Assembly: GCA_964484485.1 (NCBI GenBank)
Contig: CAZAGD010000209.1
Location: 1-31,724, forward strand
DNA: 31,724 nt
Direction of reading: 5' to 3'
DNA from: CAZAGD01 sp964484485
Lineage (GTDB): Bacteria > Desulfobacterota > SM23-61
In this document: positions 1 through 7,487 of the stretch, in pieces
How the letters are laid out: each line of letters opens with the position of its first letter
Numbering within the stretch: position 1 is the stretch's first letter
The notes under the pieces: generated by a model
Told to the model about the DNA's origin: nothing
The model's input: the letters and a program-made list of their open reading frames with translations, nothing else
The model's database searches: none
Made by a program: the position numbers and the translations under genes

Positions 1-537
1 AACAGCGATATCCTTTTAGAACAAGCTTTAGCAGGGGCCCGCGAGGCGGGAGCTGAAACAGAAAAAATAATTTTATCCCAGAAAAAAATATCCGGATGTT
101 TTGACTGCGGCAAATGTAATGAATCCGGAATATGCGCCCTAAAAGACGACATGATCGAAATTCATAAGAAAATTTTAGAAAGTGATGCGGTTATTCATAG
201 CGTTCCTCTTTATTTCTGGGCCATGACCTCCCAGATGAAAGCCTACCTTGATCGCTGGTGTGCCTTTTTTGACGCTGAATGGCGCTGGCATAAGCATTAT
301 GCCCCCAAAATGAAAGGGAAAAAGATCGGCTTGATCACCGTCTGTGGCGATGCGGACCCTTCTACGGCTCAACCCATCGTCCATAGCTTCCAAATGACCT
401 GCCAATTTACCAAGCTTAATTTAATTGGCGTTGTTATGGCCTCAGCGGCGGCAAAAGGAGAGGTTGCTAAAGATGAAAAGGCCAAAAAGGAAGCTTATGA
501 GCTAGGCCGAAAAGCGGCTTCGACGCCCGCTCACTAA
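1..537 (+). CDS. Flavodoxin-fold NAD(P)H-dependent oxidoreductase with 4-Cys motif (5' partial)
   Basis: The reading frame is open from the first base, so the start and the N-terminal FMN-binding loop lie outside the window; 178 codons remain before TAA. Near codons 34-47 there is a compact cysteine cluster, C-x2-C-x2-C-x5-C, followed by a KDDM segment. This is the pattern of the iron-sulfur flavoprotein (Isf)-like branch of the flavodoxin/NADPH-dependent FMN reductase superfamily. The next stretch (VIHSVPLYFWAMTSQMKAYL, then DRW) is the family's typical SPvYf.....mKaflDR region that contacts the flavin. Known role of the family: FMN-dependent electron transfer or reduction of small acceptors. 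Whether a [4Fe-4S] cluster is really bound, and the physiological acceptor, cannot be told from sequence. The next gene starts 80 bp downstream on the same strand. Confidence 0.8.
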   Translation, partial: NSDILLEQALAGAREAGAETEKIILSQKKISGCFDCGKCNESGICALKDDMIEIHKKILESDAVIHSVPLYFWAMTSQMKAYLDRWCAFFDAEWRWHKHYAPKMKGKKIGLITVCGDADPSTAQPIVHSFQMTCQFTKLNLIGVVMASAAAKGEVAKDEKAKKEAYELGRKAASTPAH

Positions 538-617
538 TAGAAAAAATATATTTTTGCCGCAATCAATATCAGAGCCATTTTAAGACTTACTTCTCTTAGG
601 AAAGGAATCTTTTATTA

Positions 618-1799
618 ATGTCGCGAAAAAACTTACTTCCCTTTCCTCTGTCTCCTCTTTTGTTACTTACCACCATATTCTATTTAAATTTTATCTCCCG
701 AGTCATCCTTTCCCCTCTTCTTCCGGTTATCGAATCCGATTTAGGTTTGGGCCATGGCCAAGCCGGCTCTCTATTTTTTTATATTGCTTGTGGCTATGCT
801 ATCGGCCTTGGCGGGTCTGGATTCGTTTCCTCTATGTTGAGCCATCGGCGCACTATCATTATCTCCATCTTATTTGTTGGAGCCTCCATGCTGGGAATTT
901 CCGTATCCACTTCTCTTTGGACTATCCGTTTTTTTCTTGTCATCTGCGGAATTTTTGCTGGTCTTTATTTACCCTCGGCCATTGCTTCTTTAACGGATCT
1001 GATTAGCAGGGAACATTGGGGAAAAGCCATGGCCATCCACGAATTAGGTCCTAATTTAGGATTTATTACAGCCCCCCTGATTGCGGAATTTTTATTAAAA
1101 ATCTTCCCTTGGTCAGGTGTTCTCGCCTGCGTAGGGATTTCGGCTGTTTTAATGGCCCTTTTGTACCATCGCCGCGGCTGGGGAGGAAAAATTAAAGGAA
1201 CTCCTCCCAACTGGTCTTCTTTCCAAAAAGTTATCAAAAATCCTTCTTTTGGAATGATGGCTTCTTTTTTTATGATTGCCATCGGCTCAAGTCTCGGAGT
1301 CTATGCCATGATGCCCCTTTTTATGGTGGCCGAGATAGGACTGCCGCGTACTTGGGCTAATGCTTTAATAGGTCTTTCCCGGATTTTTGGTATATTAGTT
1401 CTTTTCTTTGCTGGTTTAATTACTGATTATCTGGGGCCCAAAAAGGCCATGACCATCTTCCTGAGTCTGGCTGGTATATTAATGCTTTTTTTGGGCTTGC
1501 TCACGGGACCAGTCATTTCCCCCATCCTTTTGTTCCTCCAAGCTGCTTCTTCTGCTTGCCTGTTCCCAGTTGGTTTTACGATTTTATCTTTGGTTTTTCC
1601 CGAAGAGCTGCGGAGCGTGGGCGTCTCTTTTGTTATGTGCGCAGGTTTCATTATCGGAGGCGGCATTATTCCGGCGGCTTTAGGATATTGGGCCGAAGCT
1701 TTTTCTTTTTCTTCAGGATTCATTCTTTTAGGCGTAATCTTTTTATGCATGCTCCTTATTTTCCACCTAATTATTAAGCGCATTGCTATTTCAATTTGA
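618..1799 (+). CDS. Major facilitator superfamily transporter
   Basis: The 393-residue protein is almost entirely hydrophobic, with about 12 predicted membrane segments in two six-helix halves joined by a basic loop near residues 185-205 (HRRGWGGKIKG). The loop after helix 2 carries the basic SHRR stretch where MFS proteins have their GxxxDRxGRR-like motif, and a second-half equivalent (GLITDYLGPKKAM) is visible near residue 265. The family moves small solutes across the inner membrane, usually by proton symport or antiport. No feature identifies the substrate; distant similarity to nitrate/oxalate/sugar-phosphate-type MFS carriers cannot be resolved by eye. A purine-rich site (AGGAAAGGA) precedes ATG at 618 by about 11 nt. 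The Isf-like gene lies upstream on the same strand, with 80 bp between them, so co-transcription is possible. Confidence 0.85.
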   Translation: MSRKNLLPFPLSPLLLLTTIFYLNFISRVILSPLLPVIESDLGLGHGQAGSLFFYIACGYAIGLGGSGFVSSMLSHRRTIIISILFVGASMLGISVSTSLWTIRFFLVICGIFAGLYLPSAIASLTDLISREHWGKAMAIHELGPNLGFITAPLIAEFLLKIFPWSGVLACVGISAVLMALLYHRRGWGGKIKGTPPNWSSFQKVIKNPSFGMMASFFMIAIGSSLGVYAMMPLFMVAEIGLPRTWANALIGLSRIFGILVLFFAGLITDYLGPKKAMTIFLSLAGILMLFLGLLTGPVISPILLFLQAASSACLFPVGFTILSLVFPEELRSVGVSFVMCAGFIIGGGIIPAALGYWAEAFSFSSGFILLGVIFLCMLLIFHLIIKRIAISI

Positions 1800-1875
1800 A
1801 TTTCCGGATAATTTTTTATATTATTAATTTCAAAACCGATTGATTCTTTATGAAATTTATGGAGATAAAATCTTC

Positions 1876-1951
1876 TGGATTCCCTTTTTCACGGGAATGA
1901 CCTTCTCCTTCGTTGGGTGATATTCGTCATTCCTGGGCGAACGGGAATCCA
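1876..1951. repeat. Palindromic dispersed-repeat element
   Basis: Outer arms TGGATTCCC (1876-1884) and GGGAATCCA (1943-1951) are perfectly inverted. Inner arms GGAATGAC (1894-1901) and GTCATTCC (1926-1933) are also perfectly inverted. The resulting long hairpin resembles the 'GTCATTCC...GGGAATCCA' intergenic repeats common in many proteobacterial genomes. It fills most of the 257-bp gap between the MFS gene and trmFO. It could also act as a bidirectional transcription barrier, but there is no T-run. Confidence 0.7.
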
Positions 1952-2056
1952 TTATCTTTGATGTAAGGATTGATGAATTCATTTCCGAAATAGATAAAAT
2001 AATAATCAATTCATAATTTAGCGAATTTCATTTCCCCATAAAAATTCTATCAACAT

Positions 2057-3364
2057 ATGAAATCCCAGATTATTATAATTGGTGGCGGCTTGGCAGGATG
2101 TGAGGCGGCTTGGCAGACCGCTCAACGAGGCATCTCTGTTCTTCTTTACGAAATGAAACCTAAACGCTTTTCACCTGCCCATATCTCTCCATTATTGGGA
2201 GAACTTGTCTGCAGCAATTCTCTTCGTTCTAATTCTATTTATAATGCGGTAGGTTTACTAAAAGAAGAGCAGCGCCGGATGGGCTCTTTGCTTATGGCTG
2301 TGGCCGAGGAGACTAAAGTTCCAGCCGGAGAGGCTTTAGCCGTAGACCGGCAAGCTTTTGCCACCCGCCTTACTTCTCTTTTACAAGATAACCAAAATAT
2401 AAAAATTATCCGTGAGGAAATTACCCATTTACCGGATGAGGGCATAATTATCGTAGCTACTGGTCCTTTAACCTCTCCGGCCTTAACGGAATTCTTAGAG
2501 AAACTCACGGGAGCTGCCTATCTCTATTTCTATGATGCCATTGCTCCCATTGTGGATGGAGAGTCTCTTAATATGGAAGTTATTTTTCGAGCCTCCCGTT
2601 ATGGGCAGGGAAATGACTATTTAAACTGTCCCCTCAATCAAGAAGAATACTATCGTTTCGTCGAGGAGTTGTTAAAAGGGGAAAAGGTGCCCTACCGCGA
2701 TTTTGAGCGCCCTCTTCATTTTGAAGGATGTTTGCCTATTGAAGAAATGGCCCAAAGAGGCCGAGAAACTTTAGCCCATGGCCCGCTTAAACCCGTAGGC
2801 CTCATTGATCCCCGTACTGGGAAAGTGCCTTATGCTGTAGTCCAATTGCGCCAAGAAGATCTGGCCGGGACGGCTTATAATATGGTTGGATTCCAGACTA
2901 AACTTAAATGGCCTGAACAAGAGAGAATTTTTCGCTTAATTCCAGGGCTGGAGAAGGCCAAATTTCTGCGCTTCGGCAGTATGCACCGCAATACTTATAT
3001 TCATTCCCCATCTTTACTTAACCCAACGCTGCAATTCAAAAAGGAAGAGCGTATATTCTTTGCCGGCCAGATTACTGGCGTCGAAGGATACGTGGAATCA
3101 ACAGCCATGGGGCTGATGGCCGGAATTAATGCCGCTCTCTTTGCGCAGCAGAAATCTCTCGTGGTTCCCCCTTCTACAACCGCCATCGGTAGCCTCTTGC
3201 AATATATTACGAATCCCCTGTCCAAGAATTTTCAGCCGATGAACATTAACTTTGGACTTTTCCCTCCTTTGCCCATTCCTTGCAAAGGAGAAAAAAAACA
3301 TAAAGCCTTAGCTGAACGTGCCCTACATGATTTGGAAGAATGGAAAGCGAGTTTATCATTGTAG
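2057..3364 (+). CDS. trmFO: Methylenetetrahydrofolate--tRNA-(uracil-5-)-methyltransferase TrmFO
   Basis: TrmFO is a folate- and FAD-dependent enzyme that makes 5-methyluridine at position 54 in the T-loop of tRNA, taking the methylene group from CH2-THF. The 435 residues match the family's usual length (about 435-450). An N-terminal FAD-binding GGGLAG motif sits at residues 9-14. The signature region GELVCSNSLRSNS contains Cys52, and HFEGCLPIEE contains Cys225; these correspond to the two cysteines known to matter in the Bacillus enzyme (Cys53 and Cys226). A second conserved region, FFAGQITGVEGYVES, lies near residue 335. ATG 2057 has no recognisable ribosome-binding site. The 3' end overlaps the next gene by 25 bp in a different frame. 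Confidence 0.96.
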   Translation: MKSQIIIIGGGLAGCEAAWQTAQRGISVLLYEMKPKRFSPAHISPLLGELVCSNSLRSNSIYNAVGLLKEEQRRMGSLLMAVAEETKVPAGEALAVDRQAFATRLTSLLQDNQNIKIIREEITHLPDEGIIIVATGPLTSPALTEFLEKLTGAAYLYFYDAIAPIVDGESLNMEVIFRASRYGQGNDYLNCPLNQEEYYRFVEELLKGEKVPYRDFERPLHFEGCLPIEEMAQRGRETLAHGPLKPVGLIDPRTGKVPYAVVQLRQEDLAGTAYNMVGFQTKLKWPEQERIFRLIPGLEKAKFLRFGSMHRNTYIHSPSLLNPTLQFKKEERIFFAGQITGVEGYVESTAMGLMAGINAALFAQQKSLVVPPSTTAIGSLLQYITNPLSKNFQPMNINFGLFPPLPIPCKGEKKHKALAERALHDLEEWKASLSL

Positions 3365-4479
3365 GCGCTGGCCCAGCCGGCTCTACTTTGGCTTATGAGC
3401 TGGCCAGCCAAGGAAGAAAAGTCCTTCTTTTAGACAAAAGCAAATTCCCCCGCCCTAAAACCTGTGCGGGTGGACTGAACTTCCGCACTTTACGTCTCTT
3501 ACCTTTCGATTTGGGAGCGATCATAGAAAAATATATCACGGGCATAAATTTTACGCGTCGTTTAGTTTCTCCTATTTTAAGACGCTCTCCTGAACCATTT
3601 ATGGCTACTTTGCTCCGTGAACATTTTGACTATTTCTTAATCCGCCAAGCTCAGGAGAAAGGTGCTATTTTTTATGAACAGACGCAATTGTACTCCATCT
3701 ATCAAGATGAAATGGGCGTGGAAGTAGAAACTTCTGCTGGCCAATTCCGAGCCAAATTTCTGGTCGGTGCTGATGGAGCCCAAAGTCAAGTGGCTAAAAA
3801 ATTAGACTTAGCTAAAGAAAATAGCTATATATTAACTTTTCACAGCGAAATTCCCCGGGCCCTTTTCTCCGAACAAGCGGAAGATATTGTCCATATTGAT
3901 TGGGGAAGCCTAAAAAGAAGCTATGCCTACTTATTCCCCAAAAAAAATCATTTCGCTTTGGGAGCAGGTGGTTATCAAATTCCGGCTTTGTTAATCAAAA
4001 AATATCAGCGGTCTTTTTTGTTTAGTCATTGGCAGAAAGAAGAGAAATCTCTTCCTTTTAGTTCAGCTGGTTTTCTCCTTCCCCTGAGACAAAAAAGAAG
4101 TCCTCTTCAAAAAGGTCGCTCTCTACTCATTGGCGATGCCGCAGGATTGATAGACCCCTTCACTGGCGAAGGATTATATTCCGCCATCCGCAGTGCGCAA
4201 ATTTGTGCTCCTCTCTTATTAGAAGGCTTGCAAAGAAATTGGTCTTCTTTAAAACCATGCCAGGAAGCTATAGATAGTTATTTAATGCCAGAATTGGAGT
4301 GCGCCCGCCTCTTCCGCGAATTTTTTAACCTCGCTCCTTCCTTTTTTCACTGGAAAGTAACTACTAATGAGCGGTGGTGGCAGGCGATGGTAAAAGTCCT
4401 CAAAGGAGATAAAAATTTTTTGGATATAAATAGAAAACTGGGGCCTTTGGGCAGCTTATTATTAAAATTAGCCAAATAA
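3340..4479 (+). CDS. Geranylgeranyl reductase-family FAD-dependent oxidoreductase
   Basis: The 379-residue flavoprotein starts with a Rossmann FAD motif, GAGPAG (residues 9-14), followed by the KTCAGGL segment typical of the geranylgeranyl reductase/ChlP-like family. A second FAD motif is clear in the C-terminal half (GDAAGLIDPFTGEGLYSAI). Family members saturate isoprenoid chains (archaeal lipids, chlorophyll side chains, quinones) or oxidise related lipids. No bacteriochlorophyll or archaeal-lipid gene is nearby, so a quinone or other polyprenyl substrate is only a guess. The ATG lies inside the end of trmFO, with GGAAGA directly in front of it. An alternative start further downstream would remove the first beta strand, so 3340 is preferred. 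It converges with the acyl-CoA dehydrogenase gene, leaving only 7 bp between the stop codons. Confidence 0.85.
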   Translation: MESEFIIVGAGPAGSTLAYELASQGRKVLLLDKSKFPRPKTCAGGLNFRTLRLLPFDLGAIIEKYITGINFTRRLVSPILRRSPEPFMATLLREHFDYFLIRQAQEKGAIFYEQTQLYSIYQDEMGVEVETSAGQFRAKFLVGADGAQSQVAKKLDLAKENSYILTFHSEIPRALFSEQAEDIVHIDWGSLKRSYAYLFPKKNHFALGAGGYQIPALLIKKYQRSFLFSHWQKEEKSLPFSSAGFLLPLRQKRSPLQKGRSLLIGDAAGLIDPFTGEGLYSAIRSAQICAPLLLEGLQRNWSSLKPCQEAIDSYLMPELECARLFREFFNLAPSFFHWKVTTNERWWQAMVKVLKGDKNFLDINRKLGPLGSLLLKLAK

Positions 4480-4486
4480 TTATCAC

Positions 4487-5644
4487 CTACAGGCCCATTG
4501 TCCGTCCGATAATTTCTTTCAAAATTTCTGAAGTTCCGCCACCGATGGCATTAATGCGCACATCTCGAAAGAATCTTTCAATCTCATATTCCCGCATATA
4601 GCCATATCCTCCATAGAGCTGCAAGCAGGTAGTAGCTACAAAATCTCCTGTCTTAGAGGCAAAAATCTTGGCCATAGAAATTTCGCGGGCGCATTCTTCT
4701 CCATTTACTAATTTCCTTAAGGCATGGTAATTAAGCTGGCGGGCTGCTTCAATTTCTATAGCCAAATCTACCATTTTATGGCGATTAACCTGAAACTTGC
4801 CAATAGGCCGACCAAAGGCTTCCCGCTGCTGGATATACTTTAAGGTTTTCTCCCAGACCCACTGAGCACTAGCAACTGCCCCTAAAGCCATGAGAAGACG
4901 TTCCCACTCTAAATTAGCCATGGCTTGATAAAAACCCATTCCTTCCTCACCCAGGCGGTTGTTCTCGGACACAGCCACATTTTCAAAAGTCAATTCTGCT
5001 GTATCACCGGCGTGCCAGCCCAATTTTTCCAAAGGCTTCCCCTGGCTGAAACCAGGCATACCTTTTTCTACAATCAATAAGGAAAATCCTTTATAGCCGG
5101 CAGCCGGATCAGTCTTGCAGAGAACTATTACAAAATCCGCGCGACTTCCATTAGTTATAAAAGTTTTCGAACCATTTAAAATATATTGGTTACCTTCTCG
5201 GCGAGCTACGGAACGAATGTTAGCCAGATCAGACCCAGCCACCGGTTCGGTCAAACCCAAAGCGCCTATCTTTTCTCCTTTTACTCCCGGAATCAAAAAC
5301 CTCCTTTTTTGCTCGGAGCTGCCATATTTATTTATAGCGGGCAGGACACATTGACCATGCATATTCAAGCCAGCACTCACTCCTCCAGACCCAATCCGCG
5401 TACTCTCCTCTCCCCAAACAGCTGCCATTAAGTAGTCTCCCCCCGCTCCCCCATACTCTTCAGGAATTAAAATCCCTAAATAACCAACCTCCCCAACTCG
5501 CCGGAAAACTTCATTCGGAAAAAATTTCTTTTCCTCCCATTCCCTGGCCAAAGGAGCCAGTTCCTTTTCTACAAAGCGCCGGCATTGTTGGCGAAAAATC
5601 TCGTGTTCCTCCCGGAAAGGGCTAATGGGCATTTTTTCAGGCAT
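4487..5644 (-). CDS. Acyl-CoA dehydrogenase, isovaleryl/long-chain-type active site
   Basis: The 385-residue protein has the complete acyl-CoA dehydrogenase layout: N-terminal helical domain, middle beta domain with GLTEPVAGSD (about 130-139) and FITNGSRAD (about 162-170), and a C-terminal helical domain with QREAFGRPIGKFQ and YGGYGYMREYEIERFFRDVR. It oxidises an acyl-CoA to the 2-enoyl-CoA with FAD and passes electrons to ETF. The usual catalytic Glu of short/medium-chain enzymes, in the C-terminal 'EGTSEI' element, is Gly here (GGGTSEI). However, ANLEWERL supplies Glu248 at the position used by isovaleryl-CoA and long-chain dehydrogenases. A branched-chain substrate is therefore plausible but not proven. 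The gene begins 3 bp after the coaX stop, and its ribosome-binding site (AAAGGAAAAT) lies inside the coaX end. It is probably the last gene of the birA-coaX operon. Confidence 0.9.
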   Translation of the reverse strand: MPEKMPISPFREEHEIFRQQCRRFVEKELAPLAREWEEKKFFPNEVFRRVGEVGYLGILIPEEYGGAGGDYLMAAVWGEESTRIGSGGVSAGLNMHGQCVLPAINKYGSSEQKRRFLIPGVKGEKIGALGLTEPVAGSDLANIRSVARREGNQYILNGSKTFITNGSRADFVIVLCKTDPAAGYKGFSLLIVEKGMPGFSQGKPLEKLGWHAGDTAELTFENVAVSENNRLGEEGMGFYQAMANLEWERLLMALGAVASAQWVWEKTLKYIQQREAFGRPIGKFQVNRHKMVDLAIEIEAARQLNYHALRKLVNGEECAREISMAKIFASKTGDFVATTCLQLYGGYGYMREYEIERFFRDVRINAIGGGTSEILKEIIGRTMGL

Positions 5645-5647
5645 AGT

Positions 5648-6418
5648 TTATTTTCCTTTATTTCTCTCGTAGATTAAACGCAGTCCCTCTAAAGTTAAAA
5701 ATTCATCCACTTCATCAATACTCCTGGCTTCCGCCGCAATTAGTGGAGCCAATCCGCCAGTAGCGATAACCCGCGGGTTGGTGGCCACTTCTTCTTTCAT
5801 GCGTCGCACCAGCTCATCCACTAATCCCGCATAACCAAAAATAATCCCCGCTTGCATAGAATGGACTGTATTCTTACCCACGACGCTTTTAGGCCGTACT
5901 AACTCGACCCGGGGAAGTTTAGAAGCCCGCATAAATAGAGCTTCGCTGGCAATACCCAAGCCCGGGGCAATTGCCCCGCCCATATATTCACCTTGCGGAG
6001 AAATATAATCGAAAGTAGTGGCGGTGCCAAAATCTACAACGATCAAGGAGCGCTTATGTTTATGATAAGCAGCCACCGCATTAACAATTCGGTCAGCTCC
6101 TACTTCGGCAGGATGATCAGTTAAAACCGGCATGCCCGTGTCTATGCCAAATTCAACTACTAATGGCTCAAGGCGAAAATATCTTTGGGAAAGTTCTAAG
6201 AGGGTATTCAACATAGGCGGAACAACACAAGAAACAGCGATTGCTTCGATCTCGCTCAAAGAAATGGACCTGGAAGCAAAAAGATTACGCACTAAAATAC
6301 CGTATTCATCGCTGGTCCTCTCTCTTTCGGTCCAGATACGCCAATTATCGACTAACCGGTCCCCTTCATAAATGCCTAACACTGTATTGGTATTGCCTAC
6401 GTCGATAACTAAAAGCAT
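5648..6418 (-). CDS. coaX: Type III pantothenate kinase
   Basis: CoaX phosphorylates pantothenate with ATP, the first step of CoA synthesis, and is insensitive to CoA feedback. The 256 residues match the family. The N-terminal phosphate-binding motif DVGNTNTVLGIYEGDRL (residues 6-22) is visible, followed by PAEVGADRIVNAVAAY with the pantothenate-binding GADR, then VDFGTATTFDYIS and GGAIAPGLGIASEALF. All these are standard ASKHA-fold signatures of the type III enzyme. ATG 6418 has an AAGGAG site 7 bp upstream. It follows birA by 29 bp; birA-coaX pairs are common in bacteria. The next gene (acyl-CoA dehydrogenase) starts 3 bp after its stop, so the three genes are likely one transcript. Confidence 0.96.
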   Translation of the reverse strand: MLLVIDVGNTNTVLGIYEGDRLVDNWRIWTERERTSDEYGILVRNLFASRSISLSEIEAIAVSCVVPPMLNTLLELSQRYFRLEPLVVEFGIDTGMPVLTDHPAEVGADRIVNAVAAYHKHKRSLIVVDFGTATTFDYISPQGEYMGGAIAPGLGIASEALFMRASKLPRVELVRPKSVVGKNTVHSMQAGIIFGYAGLVDELVRRMKEEVATNPRVIATGGLAPLIAAEARSIDEVDEFLTLEGLRLIYERNKGK

Positions 6419-6447
6419 AATTTACTCCTTGGCTTGGTGGCAGAAAA

Positions 6448-7242
6448 TTAAAAACGTAAACTCACTTCCCCTGCTATAAAACGCCGCACTTCTCCCTGCC
6501 CATCCTGGATTAGTAGGGCCCCTTCTTCATCCAGACCCAACGCTTTACCTTCATATTCTTTATCCAAGAACTTTATGGTTACCCACCTTTGCTTTATGGC
6601 CGCAAGTTCTTCCCATCTGGCGCGCAGGCGGGGCGAGAAACCTTCTCTTAAAAAAAGTAAATACTCCTTTTCCAGCTCGGCCAATAATTCTTGCCCGATC
6701 ATCGCCCGCGAAAATTTACATCCTTTTTCCGCATAAAGGGAGGTGGCGGTTTCGCGGATCTCCTGGGGCATCTCCGCAATTGGCCAATTTACGTTTACGC
6801 CGATTCCTAAGACAATAAATCCCTGGCTTGGTTCGCCTTCACTCAGAATGCCCGCGACTTTTTTTTCGCGGATTAAAAGGTCATTGGGCCATTTAATTTT
6901 TATTTCTAAATCAACTGCACGCCGCAAACCTTCAGCACAGGCAACTCCGGCCATTAAGGTGAGCAGGGCAATTTTCTCTTTGGCCACGGGGGGACGAAGC
7001 AGGACAGAAAAATACAAGTTTAATCCGGGAGGAGAAATCCAATTCCTTCCGCGGCGGCCTTTCCCTTGAGATTGAGCATCGGCTAAGACCACTAAACCTT
7101 CGGGAGCCCCCTGAAGTGCTTGCCCATGGACGACCGTATTAGTTGAATCGATCTGTTCGAAGAATAATATTTCGCGGCCAATTAACTTTCCTTGGCGAGC
7201 TCGGCGCAGTTCTTCTACCCAATCTGAAGGATTTCGGTTCAT
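6448..7242 (-). CDS. birA: Biotin--[acetyl-CoA-carboxylase] ligase, without DNA-binding domain
   Basis: The enzyme activates biotin as biotinyl-AMP and attaches it to the lysine of biotin carboxyl carrier proteins. The catalytic core is complete: FEQIDSTNT near the N-terminus, the biotinyl-AMP loop GKGRRGRNW, the strand PPGLNLYFSVLLRP, IKWPNDLLI with the catalytic-site Lys, and a C-terminal SH3-like domain ending GEVRRFIAGEVSLRF. The N-terminal winged-helix repressor domain of E. coli BirA is absent, so this is a group I ligase that cannot regulate biotin genes directly. I chose ATG 7242 (264 residues). A TTG three codons upstream (7251) would also be in frame; neither has a convincing ribosome-binding site. 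A 120-bp palindromic element lies upstream. Confidence 0.93.
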   Translation of the reverse strand: MNRNPSDWVEELRRARQGKLIGREILFFEQIDSTNTVVHGQALQGAPEGLVVLADAQSQGKGRRGRNWISPPGLNLYFSVLLRPPVAKEKIALLTLMAGVACAEGLRRAVDLEIKIKWPNDLLIREKKVAGILSEGEPSQGFIVLGIGVNVNWPIAEMPQEIRETATSLYAEKGCKFSRAMIGQELLAELEKEYLLFLREGFSPRLRARWEELAAIKQRWVTIKFLDKEYEGKALGLDEEGALLIQDGQGEVRRFIAGEVSLRF

Positions 7243-7331
7243 GCCGATCAAATAACTGGTCTCTGATCTTGCCCGGTCTGAAATACAGGAAAAAATTTAT
7301 TACTCGGAGCAATTAATAATTTACACTTGTG

Positions 7332-7451
7332 CCCCTCACCCTCCCCCCGTGGTCGGGTGTCAGTATGACAGTGTCGGAACGACAATCGTACCGATTCGTT
7401 CCGACTCTTATCGACTCTCCCCATGCTTGGGGAGAGGGTTAGGGTGAGGGG
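7332..7451. repeat. Nested palindromic repeat element between hemB and birA
   Basis: Outer arms CCCCTCACCCT (7332-7342) and AGGGTGAGGGG (7441-7451) are perfectly inverted. Three smaller hairpins are nested inside. They are TGTCA-GTA-TGACA (7358-7370), GTCGGAACG (7373-7381) with CGTTCCGAC (7397-7405), and CTCTCCCC-ATGCTT-GGGGAGAG (7415-7436). The outer motif resembles dispersed repeats seen in many proteobacterial genomes. It occupies the centre of the 236-bp gap between hemB and the birA ORF. A degenerate relative lies at 22885-22915. Confidence 0.75.
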
Positions 7452-7487
7452 TTGAAAACGGCGGATGTCTTATATTTAATGCTCTCA

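Noticed and set aside
4487..5644. Inactive acyl-CoA dehydrogenase because the EGTSEI Glu is missing
   Set aside because: Glu248 is at the alternative catalytic position used by isovaleryl- and long-chain-type enzymes, so activity is expected.
7415..7436. Rho-independent terminator from the CTCTCCCC/GGGGAGAG hairpin
   Set aside because: No T-run follows on either strand, and the stem is part of a larger repeat element.
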